46,648 nucleotides of DNA from Proteiniborus ethanoligenes (GTDB taxonomy: Bacteria > Bacillota > Clostridia > Tissierellales > Proteiniboraceae), in contig NZ_FNQE01000030.1 in NCBI RefSeq assembly GCF_900107485.1, positions 1 to 46,648 of the forward strand, written 5' to 3'. Within the stretch, counting starts at the first letter, position 1; every line of letters starts with the position of its first letter. Below, one piece after another: positions 1 through 8,109 of the stretch. The notes beneath the pieces are model-generated. The model did no database searches, was not told the origin of the DNA, and was given only the letters and a program-made list of their open reading frames with translations. The translations under genes and the position numbers were made by a program.

Positions 1-226
1 TTCTTCTTTGAATGTAGTATTCCTTTTTTCTAGTGCTTGACTCCCTAATGGTCTCATCAAGCATTTCTAGAGCTTCCTTCACTATTTTAACTCCTATTTC
101 ATCTAGGGATTTTCCTGTATTTATGATGAAATGAGAAATGTCTTTACTATCTAATATTAGGTCCTCTAAATTATTTTTCATATCCAGGGTGATTTTTTCT
201 ACTATTTCGTGTATAATTGTATTCAT
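1..226 (-). CDS. ISLre2-type (UPF0236) transposase, N-terminal part
   Basis: The reading frame starts at the ATG at 226 on the minus strand, behind a perfect AGGAGG (235-240), and runs open off the left edge, giving about 75 codons. The protein begins MNTIIHEIVEKITLDMKNNL and continues with a charged stretch ending near ESSTRKKEYYIQR. This acidic/helical start followed by a Ser-Arg-Lys-rich turn is typical of the N-terminus of UPF0236/ISLre2 transposases, recognised from memory of the family. Only the start is in the window, so the catalytic part and intactness cannot be judged. Confidence 0.72.
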   Translation of the reverse strand, partial: MNTIIHEIVEKITLDMKNNLEDLILDSKDISHFIINTGKSLDEIGVKIVKEALEMLDETIRESSTRKKEYYIQRR

Positions 227-295
227 AAGAATAGCCTCCTCTGTGTTTTGGTGTGTTGCTTTGACACTTCCATCATAACATATGGGGCTATTCTT
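227..295 (-). repeat. Inverted repeat that can mask the transposase RBS
   Basis: On the minus strand AAGAATAGCC (286-295) is followed about 50 bases later by GGCTATTCTT (227-236), a perfect 10-base inverted repeat. The second arm overlaps the AGGAGG and lies against the ATG of the transposase gene. A transcript entering from outside would fold and hide the ribosome-binding site, a strategy known in other insertion sequences. The same stretch probably contains the end of the element; its exact terminus is not visible. Confidence 0.5.
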
Positions 296-349
296 TTTAT
301 ATTTTTTCCTACAATTATTTTACACTAAGTTACAAAGGGAAATAATAAA

Positions 350-381
350 GAAGCGGGAATAGTTTTAACAATTTCCGCTTC
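350..381 (-). terminator. Terminator at the end of the salvage cluster
   Basis: GAAGCGGGAAT (350-360) pairs with ATTTCCGCTTC (371-381). On the minus strand the stem is followed by TTTATTATTT. It lies directly after the stop codon of the SnoaL-like gene and would end the long minus-strand cluster. Confidence 0.75.
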
Positions 382-389
382 TGAATTTT

Positions 390-749
390 TTACTCTTTTG
401 GGATTGGAAGGCCATGCTTTCTTAAAAATGATAATTTGTCCCAATAACCTCTTTGAAATACAATTTTATCATTTATAATATGGAAAAAACCACATCCTCT
501 TAGTCCAAGTGGATCTTTCCATTCTAAAATTGCCCATTCACCATCTTCAAAAATGTTTTCTATAATACAAACCATTTTAGCTTGAGCAAATTCTTCTTCA
601 AACATTTTTTTGATTTCTTCTTTCCCCTGAATTGGAGTGTTGGGTACTTGGTAGTTTATAGCCTCATCGCCATAAAAACTTATTAAATCAGTAACATTCG
701 CATTATTAAAAGCTTCAACCCATTTTTCAATGACTTCTTTTGGTCTCAT
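390..749 (-). CDS. SnoaL-like (NTF2 fold) protein
   Basis: A small soluble protein of 119 residues. It opens with a helix (VIEKWVEAFNNANVTDLISF) followed by YGDEAINYQVPNTPIQGKEE, and then alternating strands including a WKDP motif and a C-terminal YWDKLSFL. This pattern is that of SnoaL-like or nuclear transport factor 2-like domains, which bind or transform small hydrophobic ligands. The ATG at 749 is chosen because GGAGGT sits 5 bases upstream; the TTG four codons earlier overlaps that site. It is the last gene of the cluster, 34 bases after the class II aldolase, but its role in salvage is unknown. Confidence 0.75.
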   Translation of the reverse strand: MRPKEVIEKWVEAFNNANVTDLISFYGDEAINYQVPNTPIQGKEEIKKMFEEEFAQAKMVCIIENIFEDGEWAILEWKDPLGLRGCGFFHIINDKIVFQRGYWDKLSFLRKHGLPIPKE

Positions 750-783
750 GATTACCTCCAAAATATTTCTATAAAAATATTAA

Positions 784-1428
784 TTATTTTCTTTGACCAT
801 ATGTTTTGAATTTATCCAACATTAATATCATTTCTTCCTCTGATAAAATAACAGGCTCTCCTATGGATTTTGTTCTATAGTAAAGCTCTGCACAATATTC
901 TATCTCTTCTGTAATATTAAAAGCGTTTAATAAATCATTTGCTCCTGCTAAGAGTCCATGATTTGCTAATAAAACTGCCTTCCTGTCTTTCATAGCTTCA
1001 AAAGCATTTTCTGCAAGCTCTTTAGTACCGTATGTAGCATATTTAGCACATCTTACATCTAAGCCTGCTAGTGCTACCATATAATGAACTGGTGGTAAGG
1101 ACCAGTTTAGACATGCTAGGGTTGTAGCATACATGGTATGAGTATGAATAATAGCATCTATATCTGTTCTTCTTTCATAAAAAACTCTGTGCATTTCAAC
1201 TTCACTTGAAGGCTTTCTATGTCCCTCTACTTGCTCTCCATCAATGCTTAATATAACTACATCCTCTGGCTCAGTTTGAAAATAGTCAATGCCTGTAGGG
1301 CTTATAGCAAACAGTCCTTTATCTCTATTGAATATACTTAAATTACCACCTGTACCCTTTGTTAACCCTGAGGTCAAAAGCTTTTTACCGTATTCTACAA
1401 TTAGCTGTCTTTCTTCCTTCATTAACAT
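784..1428 (-). CDS. drdA: Class II aldolase, DrdA/Ald2-like
   Basis: A class II (zinc) aldolase of the fuculose-phosphate aldolase family, about 214 residues. Family marks are TKGTGGNLS (phosphate site), KPSSEVEMH with the catalytic Glu, the IIHTHTMYA zinc histidines, and LANHGLLAG with a third histidine. In known 5-deoxyribose salvage and the DHAP shunt, such an aldolase splits 5-deoxyribulose-1-phosphate or 5-methylthioribulose-1-phosphate into DHAP and acetaldehyde or methylthioacetaldehyde. It follows an MtnA-like isomerase as in drd operons, which supports that job. The start MLMKEERQ (1428) matches the usual family start; an ATG at 1470 adds 14 residues but has no clear RBS. Confidence 0.82.
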   Translation of the reverse strand: MLMKEERQLIVEYGKKLLTSGLTKGTGGNLSIFNRDKGLFAISPTGIDYFQTEPEDVVILSIDGEQVEGHRKPSSEVEMHRVFYERRTDIDAIIHTHTMYATTLACLNWSLPPVHYMVALAGLDVRCAKYATYGTKELAENAFEAMKDRKAVLLANHGLLAGANDLLNAFNITEEIEYCAELYYRTKSIGEPVILSEEEMILMLDKFKTYGQRK

Positions 1429-1484
1429 AATTTCATCAGTCCTTTCTTGCTTTATACAATAAATATTCATAAATGGACAAATAG

Positions 1485-2519
1485 TTAATCACTATAATAT
1501 CTATTTAAATCGTAAGGAGTAAATATACCTTTGTCAGTAATTACAGCACTTACTAAATGAGGAGGAGTAATATCAAACAATGGATAATAGCCTTTCACAC
1601 CTTCCATTGCAGTTCTTACACCCATAGCCTCTAAAACATAGCTTGCATCTCTTTCTTCTATCTTTATTGTTGAAACACTATCATGCCCCTTGTCTGGAGT
1701 CCCAGTTACAAAATAAGGAATTCCTAAGTACTTTGCTGCTATTGCAATTTGAAAAGTGCCAATCTTATTTACTACATGCCCATCCATGCAAATAGCATCT
1801 GCTGCTGATGTGAATAAATCTACTTTTTTGCTTAGCATTGTATAGGCAGGCATATTATCTGTTATAACCGTTACATCAAAACCTTGCTCATAAACGACGC
1901 TAGCAGTAAGCCTTGCTCCCTGAAAATATGGTCGTGTCTCTGGACATATAACTTTAATATCCTTGCCCCGTTTTTTTGCTTCCTTAAGCATTTGACCTAC
2001 TATAGTTTCTCCAAAGCATTGTGTCATAATGGTGCCTTTATCTGGGAACATATCCACAAGATAATTTGCAACCTTGCCTATCCTAATATAGTTATTGTTT
2101 ATTGTTGCTAAGGTGTGATGAAATATTCCTTCATCAACCCTTTCCCCTTGTTTTATAGCCTCCTGAGCTGCATTTAAACACCCCTCTACAACTATTTCCA
2201 TACGTTTGACCGTAGTAGGTCTTGCATGTGAAAGTGTATAGGCTGCATCCTTTAAATATTCAAGCAACTGTTCTGAAGATTTGTCCTTTGCCTCATGAGC
2301 AGCAAGTGCCATTCCCATACCAGCAGCAACATATGGCCCCCCACTTTGAGTTACCATATCAGCAATCGCCTTAGCTACTTCTGTATGGTGGTAGCAAGTA
2401 ACAAACTGTACTTTAGTAGGGTATATTCTCCTATCTAATATTTTAACCATACCATTCTCATACCATGCTACATTTTCATACTGAAGCATAAATGCCAAAC
2501 CTTTATCAGCTCTTATCAA
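1485..2519 (-). CDS. drdI: MtnA-like sugar-phosphate isomerase, DrdI-like
   Basis: A 344-residue member of the MtnA/eIF2B-alpha family. The catalytic pair of MtnA is kept: Cys about 168 (MTQCFGETIVG) and Asp about 241 (AADAICMDG), followed by NKIGT. The phosphate loop differs from true MtnA: RGAPAIG is replaced by QSGGPYVAAG. Together with the adjacent class II aldolase this resembles the 5-deoxyribose-1-phosphate isomerase of Bacillus 5-deoxyribose salvage rather than a second MTR-1-P isomerase, but overlap of substrates is likely. It starts at TTG (2519), 7 bases after AGGAGG. A true MtnA is encoded at 8110 in the same cluster. Confidence 0.78.
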   Translation of the reverse strand: MIRADKGLAFMLQYENVAWYENGMVKILDRRIYPTKVQFVTCYHHTEVAKAIADMVTQSGGPYVAAGMGMALAAHEAKDKSSEQLLEYLKDAAYTLSHARPTTVKRMEIVVEGCLNAAQEAIKQGERVDEGIFHHTLATINNNYIRIGKVANYLVDMFPDKGTIMTQCFGETIVGQMLKEAKKRGKDIKVICPETRPYFQGARLTASVVYEQGFDVTVITDNMPAYTMLSKKVDLFTSAADAICMDGHVVNKIGTFQIAIAAKYLGIPYFVTGTPDKGHDSVSTIKIEERDASYVLEAMGVRTAMEGVKGYYPLFDITPPHLVSAVITDKGIFTPYDLNRYYSD

Positions 2520-2642
2520 CTTAATTCCTCCTAATTATGGCAGTATTAGTTGTTAGTCTTTAGCTGTTAGCTAGAAGATAATCTAAAGCTTTCAGAGTCA
2601 CTCTATATTTTGCGACTTTGTTGTATAGTTTATATTCAGTCT

Positions 2643-2667
2643 GAGCATGTAGATAAAACTCATGCTC
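2643..2667 (-). repeat. Hairpin between the lyase and drdI
   Basis: GAGCATG (2643-2649) and CATGCTC (2661-2667) form a 7-base stem with an 11-base loop, just after the stop of the lyase gene. No T-run follows, so it is not a standard terminator. The 156-base gap (2520-2675) holds nothing else I can name apart from short TTAG-rich repeats near 2548-2575. Confidence 0.35.
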
Positions 2668-2675
2668 TATTTTAC

Positions 2676-3866
2676 TCATATCATTGATAGTGCATTATCT
2701 AGGTCTTCAATTATGTCGTTCACATCTTCAAGTCCTACAGATATTCTTATCATGCTTTCAGTTAATCCAAATTTAGCTAGCTCTTCTTTTGGGTATCCTC
2801 TATGTGTCATAGCTGCTGGAAGCTCTATTAAGGTTTCACAGTCTCCAAGGCTTACAGCAAGCTGTGCTAGTCTCACAGAGTTAACAACCTTCTTAGCAGC
2901 TTCTAAATCCCCATTTATTTCAAAGCTTATCATGGCTCCAAAGCCACTCATCTGTTCTTTTGCTATTTCATGTCCTTTAAAATCCTCAAGTCCAGGATAT
3001 AAAACTTCTTTTACCTTTGGATGACGCTTTAAAAACCTAGCTACCTCAAGCGCATTTTTCTCATGCTGTCTCATCCTTACACCAAGTGTTTTAAGTCCTC
3101 TAAGCAAGAGCCATGCATTAAACGGACTCATTACTCCTCCAAATTCACACATGTAATCAAATTTTAGAGATTGTATATAATCTGCATTTTTAGAGATAGC
3201 AACTCCACCTACAACATCTCCATGACCACAGATATATTTGGTAGCACTATGAACTACTACATCTGCTCCTAAGGTCAATGGTCTTTGGAAGTACGGTGTA
3301 GCAAAAGTATTATCTATTACTACCTTTACCTCTTTTTCCTTTGCTATTTTTGAAATTTTTTTAATATCTATAAGCATTAGGTTGGGATTTGAAGGGGTCT
3401 CAAAATATATTACCTTAGTTTTTTCGTCAATTAAGTCTTTAAGCCCATCTGTATAGCTTAAATCTGCTATTTTATAATCCACATTGTACTGAGGAAGAAG
3501 ATGTGTAACAACGTTGTAGCTAGATCCATATAAGGTTTTATTTACTATTATATTGTCACCTGGCTTAAGAAATGAAAATAGAACCGAGCTTATTGCAGCC
3601 ATTCCTGAAGAAAATGCAACTGCTCCATTACCTTCCTCTAAAGCAGCCATTCTGTTTTCAAAAAGTCTTAGGGTAGGATTGTTCCCCCTAGTATATACAT
3701 AATCGTCACTTTCAAAGGACATAACCTTTTCAACATGTTCAATGCTATCAAATACAAAAGTAGATGTTTGATAAATTGGCGGATTCAATGCATTATTTGC
3801 ATTTTTTCCTTGGCTCCCAGCATGTATTGACATAGTTTCAAATCTGTATTTTTTATTTTTGTCCAT
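2676..3866 (-). CDS. Methionine gamma-lyase-like PLP enzyme
   Basis: A 396-residue Cys/Met-metabolism PLP enzyme. Visible are the PLP lysine K210 in HSATKY, D185 in VVIDNTFATPY, and Y113 in TLYG. Val338 (AVSLGDCETL) stands where cystathionine gamma-lyases have a specificity Glu, as in methionine gamma-lyases. However, the reactive Cys of classic methionine gamma-lyase (Pseudomonas Cys116) is Ser115 here, and the Lys240 position appears to be Met. A gamma-elimination of methionine to methanethiol, 2-oxobutyrate and ammonia is likely but cystathionine or O-acetylhomoserine activity is possible. It sits between the salvage genes and drdI-drdA, with an RBS AGAGAGGTG. Confidence 0.75.
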   Translation of the reverse strand: MDKNKKYRFETMSIHAGSQGKNANNALNPPIYQTSTFVFDSIEHVEKVMSFESDDYVYTRGNNPTLRLFENRMAALEEGNGAVAFSSGMAAISSVLFSFLKPGDNIIVNKTLYGSSYNVVTHLLPQYNVDYKIADLSYTDGLKDLIDEKTKVIYFETPSNPNLMLIDIKKISKIAKEKEVKVVIDNTFATPYFQRPLTLGADVVVHSATKYICGHGDVVGGVAISKNADYIQSLKFDYMCEFGGVMSPFNAWLLLRGLKTLGVRMRQHEKNALEVARFLKRHPKVKEVLYPGLEDFKGHEIAKEQMSGFGAMISFEINGDLEAAKKVVNSVRLAQLAVSLGDCETLIELPAAMTHRGYPKEELAKFGLTESMIRISVGLEDVNDIIEDLDNALSMI

Positions 3867-3926
3867 AAAAGCACCTCTCTCTGTTATTAACCTAATATTT
3901 TAGTATCTAATAACTAAACTACTATT

Positions 3927-3978
3927 AGGTACTAAATACTAAATACAAAAAAGATTTTCTATTTAGTATTTAGTACCT
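3927..3978. repeat. Perfect 19-base inverted repeat
   Basis: AGGTACTAAATACTAAATA (3927-3945) is followed after a 14-base loop by its exact reverse complement (3960-3978). The arms carry an internal direct repeat (TACTAAA twice). It lies upstream of the lyase gene and downstream of the ECF S gene. No T-run follows on either strand. It could be a processing or stability hairpin or an operator. Confidence 0.7.
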
Positions 3979-3993
3979 TTATATTGAATACAC

Positions 3994-4010
3994 AGGGGGG
4001 AATCCCCCCC
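3994..4010 (-). other. GC hairpin after the ECF S gene
   Basis: GGGGGG and CCCCCC(C) separated by AAT lie 6 bases after the stop of the S-component gene. It is strongly GC compared with its surroundings. It lacks a T-run, so it may block 3' exonucleases or cause partial termination rather than act as a full terminator. Confidence 0.5.
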
Positions 4011-4015
4011 CTATG

Positions 4016-4810
4016 TTACTGCATAAAGCTCCCAACAAATGTTGCTAATACGCCTAATCCTGCTACTAATGCTACACTCATTCCTTCAGCTACTCCAGAG
4101 CCAAAGCTGAAAAGCTCTTGCCCAGCACCTAGTGCAACTGCTAATCCTCCTATAAGGCCTACAACTGTACCTAAAAACATGATTATAGCACCAATTCTTG
4201 CTGTTCCACCAGTTTTAGGTAGGTCTTCTTCTGGCATTATATCCGTCCATAGAAGGTCCCATTTCTTAATTCTCGGATATAAAACTATTAATAGAGGTAT
4301 ACCAAGGATTATTGAAGGAATTGAATTGTTTAAAGATATTATAGCTCCTAGTGCTGCAAATGGCACCATTCCAAGTATTTCAAGTCCCCAGCCTATAATG
4401 AGAGCACATGATAATGCTCCACCTAAAGTTGCAAGAATATATGCCACTACTTTCTTCCCAGATTTAAGATTTGGTTCTGCATCGTCTTTATCAACTACAC
4501 CTAGGTTGTGCCATACTTTGTATGGTACATAAGCAAACATAAAGTTCCCAAAGAAGCCAAAAATACTACCAACACCTAATGAACCAAAGAAATCTCCTAT
4601 AAGGTTACCTATAGCTGAACCCCAAGCTCCCGCAGGTCCAAATAAAAGTCCAAATACTATAGGTAATGCACTTGCAGGTCTAAATTCTGTAATTCCAGGA
4701 ATTAAAACTAGTGCTTTGAAAGGTATTAATAATGCTGCATAAAGGCCTGCACATAATGCTACTAAAACTACCATTTTAGTTGACTTCCACATTTTAAATA
4801 CTTCTTTCAT
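4016..4810 (-). CDS. ECF transporter S component (substrate unknown)
   Basis: A 264-residue membrane protein with about six hydrophobic segments, starting with MWKSTKMVVLVALCAGLYAA, where the Ala-rich first helix is typical of S components that dock on EcfT. GLLFGPAGAWGSAIGNLIGD is a second family-like stretch. A cytoplasmic loop near residues 110-130 is charged (VVDKDDAEPNLKSGKK). It lies in the same operon as its own T and A components and the MTA phosphorylase, so a nucleoside or thio-sugar substrate (MTA, 5'-deoxyadenosine or MTR) is inferred. ATG with GGGGGAT upstream. Confidence 0.8.
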   Translation of the reverse strand: MKEVFKMWKSTKMVVLVALCAGLYAALLIPFKALVLIPGITEFRPASALPIVFGLLFGPAGAWGSAIGNLIGDFFGSLGVGSIFGFFGNFMFAYVPYKVWHNLGVVDKDDAEPNLKSGKKVVAYILATLGGALSCALIIGWGLEILGMVPFAALGAIISLNNSIPSIILGIPLLIVLYPRIKKWDLLWTDIMPEEDLPKTGGTARIGAIIMFLGTVVGLIGGLAVALGAGQELFSFGSGVAEGMSVALVAGLGVLATFVGSFMQ

Positions 4811-4831
4811 TACAAATATCCCCCTTTATTA

Positions 4832-5599
4832 TTAGAGTTTAATAATTGCATTTTGACAGTTACAACTTTCCTGGTCTAGGTTTTCTCTAAATACTCTTAA
4901 AAAAGCCTTACTAATTTTTTCTTTGTTCGCAGACAATGTACCTCGAATATCATGTAGGGTAATCTCTCCTTTAATGCCTGTACACCAATTTGTGATTATC
5001 CCAACTGTTGCATAACACATTCCTAATTCCTTTGCTAGTACTACCTCTGGCACATTAGTCATGCCTATTACATCACCTCCTAAATTTTTATACATTTTTA
5101 CTTCGTATTCTGTTTCAAATCTAGGACCTTCAGTGCATATATATACTGCATTTCCTTTTACATGAACTTCTTCAATCTTTGCTGCATCATAAAATTTGTT
5201 TCTAAGGTTTCTACAATAAGGATCACCCATATCTGTATGTTTAACGGGCTCCTCTCCACCTTCAAAGAAAGTAACAGGTCTTAATTTAGTAAAATCGATA
5301 AAATTATTTACTACTACAACATCCCCTGGAGCATAATTCTCATTACATGAGCCAACTGCTGCAGTTGCGTAGATATATTTAACTCCTAGTTGTTCTAATG
5401 CCTTCATATTTGCTCTGTAATTTATTAAATGTGGTGGTGTTGAATGGTCTTTTCCGTGTCTTGCTAAGAAAACTATATCTTCTCCGTTAATATTTACTAT
5501 ATCAACTTCTACATTTCCGTATTTTGTTTCAACAATTTTGGCATGGCTTCCTACTCCAATATCGTAGACACCTGTACCTCCAATAATAGCCTTCTTCAT
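4832..5599 (-). CDS. mtnP: 5'-methylthioadenosine/methylthioinosine phosphorylase
   Basis: A 255-residue purine nucleoside phosphorylase of the MTAP family. Motifs: IGGTGVYD (phosphate), ARHGKDHSTPPHLINYRAN, ATAAVGS, TEGPRFETEYEVKMY and GGDVIGMTNVPEVVLAKE. The base-recognition position reads ITNWCTG, with Asn204 where adenine-specific MTAPs have an Asp; Asn is typical of 6-oxopurine specificity. This fits a route in which MtaD first deaminates MTA to methylthioinosine. The product would be 5-methylthioribose-1-phosphate (or 5-deoxyribose-1-phosphate) plus hypoxanthine. The gene sits between EcfT and the S component, with AGGAGG 8 bases before ATG. Confidence 0.88.
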   Translation of the reverse strand: MKKAIIGGTGVYDIGVGSHAKIVETKYGNVEVDIVNINGEDIVFLARHGKDHSTPPHLINYRANMKALEQLGVKYIYATAAVGSCNENYAPGDVVVVNNFIDFTKLRPVTFFEGGEEPVKHTDMGDPYCRNLRNKFYDAAKIEEVHVKGNAVYICTEGPRFETEYEVKMYKNLGGDVIGMTNVPEVVLAKELGMCYATVGIITNWCTGIKGEITLHDIRGTLSANKEKISKAFLRVFRENLDQESCNCQNAIIKL

Positions 5600-5611
5600 A
5601 ATATTTACCTC

Positions 5612-6370
5612 CTATAATTTAAATGCTATTTTTGAGTATATAGAAAATATTACTGCTAATATTGTTATTACCATAAGTGCATAATCCTTTCCATCAAAGC
5701 CTATTTCCATGTAATTAGTTCTTTCTTTGTCATAGCCAAAGCCTTTTGATTCTAGGGCCATAGAAAACACATTTGTACCTCTTATAACAGAAATAAGTGT
5801 TGGTATCAATAATGGTACATATTTTTTAGCTTTTTGAAATAACGTTCCTGAATCTAAGTCTAATCCTCTGGACTTTTGTGCTTGAGTAATTGTATAACTA
5901 GTACCTACTATCATAGGAACAAGTCTTATTGCAGTTGAAAATGCAAATGCTCCTCTGTAAGGCACCTTTAATTTGACAAGACCTAGGGATATTTCTTCGA
6001 TTTTTGTAGAGCTTAGGAAAATCATCCCAGAAATAATCATTATGTCAAACTTTAAACCTATCATGATTCCATGTAAGAGTCCTTCTAGAGTTATAGGTCC
6101 CAGTAGCTTTGTTTCCCCGCCCTTGGTCAAGGACCATATAATTATTGACATTAAAGCAATCATGAATAATATTACCCTTATACGCTTTAAATTTGATAAC
6201 ACTCTTCCTGATTGTCCATATAAGAAAATAACTATTCCTAGTCCAATTAGTATAGGAAGAGAATTAAATAAAAGTGCAATTGCAAAACTACCAAACATGA
6301 CTAGCAGCTTAGTTCTAGGATCTAATCTATGAAGGAAAGTATTCTTGTCTATATATAAGAACATATCCAT
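5612..6370 (-). CDS. ecfT: ECF transporter T component (EcfT)
   Basis: A 252-residue membrane protein. The start carries the EcfT hallmark HRLDPRTKLL, followed by several hydrophobic segments. Two cytoplasmic coupling motifs are visible, AQKSRGLD and ALESKGFGY, which bind the ATPases. It begins one base after the stop of the ATPase gene, so translation is coupled. It forms the transmembrane scaffold for the S component at 4016. Confidence 0.88.
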   Translation of the reverse strand: MDMFLYIDKNTFLHRLDPRTKLLVMFGSFAIALLFNSLPILIGLGIVIFLYGQSGRVLSNLKRIRVILFMIALMSIIIWSLTKGGETKLLGPITLEGLLHGIMIGLKFDIMIISGMIFLSSTKIEEISLGLVKLKVPYRGAFAFSTAIRLVPMIVGTSYTITQAQKSRGLDLDSGTLFQKAKKYVPLLIPTLISVIRGTNVFSMALESKGFGYDKERTNYMEIGFDGKDYALMVITILAVIFSIYSKIAFKL

Positions 6371-6371
6371 G

Positions 6372-8093
6372 TTACTTCGCCCCCTTAGTGCATCTAATCA
6401 TTTCATCTATTGACAGTATTGTATTTCCTAGCTTATTGCTTAAGCTTACTATATGAGGTGTTTTTAAATAAGATTTTAAAAGCTCCTCTTCATTTTTAAA
6501 TACCTCTCTAGTAGTGCCATACATCTTTATTTCTCCATCATTTACTACTGCTACCCTATGAGCATATTCAGAAACTACCCACATTGTATGGGTTATCATT
6601 ATTATGGTATGCCCACTTTCATTAAGCTTTTTTATTAGCTCCATCATCTGTCTTTGCTCTTTATAGTCAAGTCCAGTAGTAGGCTCATCTAGGATTATAA
6701 CTTTTGGTCTGGCAGACAATATAGAAGCTACTGCTATTCTTTGTCTTCCGCCCTTAGTAAGTGAAAATGGGTCTTCCTCCTCATATCCTTCCATATCAAC
6801 TGCCTTTAGTGCTTCTTTAACTCTTTCATCTATTTCTTCCTTTGAGCAGCCTCTAATCTTAGGGCTAAAAGCTACTTCTTCATAAACTGTATCAGCAAAT
6901 ATCTGATGGTCAGGGTTTTGAAAAGCATATCCTACCTCTTTACCTATCTCAAATATTGTTGAATTCTTAGTGTCTTTTCCATTTACTATTACATTCCCAT
7001 TTGTAGGTAATAGTAATCCATTAAAATGCTTTACTAAAGTAGTCTTACCGCTTCCATTGTGCCCAAGTACAGCTAAAAATTCTCCTTCTCTTACCTTTAG
7101 ACTAGCTCCTTTTAAGGCAGTTTTCCCGTTAGGATAAGTGTGCTCTAGATCCTTTACTTCTATTATTACATTTCCATATTTACTATCTCTTTTTTCTTCT
7201 CCACAAAGAATTTCTGCATATTTTTCTTCATCTATTTCAAGTCCTAGACTCTTGAATTTTTCTAGGCCTTCATCAGGTGTTAAGGGTAGTTCTTCTTTTT
7301 TTATTAAGGACATTTGAGAAAAGTATTTTGGAATTTGAAGGGACATTATTCCTATACGATCTGTTAATTCTATTTCTTTTAGAACCTCTTTAGGGCATCC
7401 ATCCTTTAAAATATGTCCGTCTTCCATAATTATAAGCCTATCAGCGTTTAATGCCTCTTCTGTTTCATGCTCTATTATTATAAGGGTAAGATCTTTGTCT
7501 TCATGTAACTCTTTAGCTATTGTAAATATACCTAGCTTGCCCACTGGGTCCAGATCTGTAGTTGGCTCGTCCATGCAGATAATACTTGGTTGAGAAGCGA
7601 GAACAGAGCCTATAGCTAATCTTTGCTTCTGGCCTCCAGATAATGTTGAAGGCTGCCTAGCTTCAAAGCCTTGAAGCTTAACTGTCTTTAATATTTTTTC
7701 TATTCTTCTTTTTATTTCTTCTCTATCAACCTTAAAATTTTCAGGTCCAAATGCAATCTCCAGCATTGTATTTGTAGAAAACAACTGTGATTCAAAATCT
7801 TGAAAAACTAATCCTATTTCCCTCGCCATTTTGCTCACACTATTTTCCCTTGCATTAGCACCATTTATTAAAACTTCACCGCTGTATTGTCCTCTAATGA
7901 AATGAGGTACTAGTCCATTTAAGCAATTTGCCAAAGTAGATTTACCTGCACCGCTAGGCCCCATTATTACTACAAATTGACCTTTTTCAATATCTAAGTT
8001 TATATCTTCAATAGCATTTTTATCTTTTTGGTCTTTATACTTAAAAGTCAGGTTTTTTATGGATATAGCCTTTACTTCCTCTTTATTACCCAT
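6372..8093 (-). CDS. ECF transporter ATPase, two fused ATP-binding domains
   Basis: A 573-residue protein with two ABC ATPase domains in one chain (about 8-255 and 305-555). Domain 1 has GPSGAGKST, LSGGQKQRLAIGS and CMDEPTTDLDP. Domain 2 has GHNGSGKTT, a divergent signature LTKGGRQRIAVAS in place of LSGGQ, and ILDEPTTGLDY. The fusion replaces separate EcfA1/EcfA2. It powers the EcfT and S proteins encoded just downstream. A dedicated ATPase gene in the operon means this is a stand-alone (group I) ECF transporter. RBS AAGGAGG. Confidence 0.9.
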   Translation of the reverse strand: MGNKEEVKAISIKNLTFKYKDQKDKNAIEDINLDIEKGQFVVIMGPSGAGKSTLANCLNGLVPHFIRGQYSGEVLINGANARENSVSKMAREIGLVFQDFESQLFSTNTMLEIAFGPENFKVDREEIKRRIEKILKTVKLQGFEARQPSTLSGGQKQRLAIGSVLASQPSIICMDEPTTDLDPVGKLGIFTIAKELHEDKDLTLIIIEHETEEALNADRLIIMEDGHILKDGCPKEVLKEIELTDRIGIMSLQIPKYFSQMSLIKKEELPLTPDEGLEKFKSLGLEIDEEKYAEILCGEEKRDSKYGNVIIEVKDLEHTYPNGKTALKGASLKVREGEFLAVLGHNGSGKTTLVKHFNGLLLPTNGNVIVNGKDTKNSTIFEIGKEVGYAFQNPDHQIFADTVYEEVAFSPKIRGCSKEEIDERVKEALKAVDMEGYEEEDPFSLTKGGRQRIAVASILSARPKVIILDEPTTGLDYKEQRQMMELIKKLNESGHTIIMITHTMWVVSEYAHRVAVVNDGEIKMYGTTREVFKNEEELLKSYLKTPHIVSLSNKLGNTILSIDEMIRCTKGAK

Positions 8094-8109
8094 TTTCTTT
8101 CATCCCTCC

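Noticed and set aside
2662-3024. Plus-strand frame inside the lyase gene, and similar long frames opposite other genes
   Set aside because: They are mirror frames of well-supported minus-strand genes with no RBS and no family resemblance.
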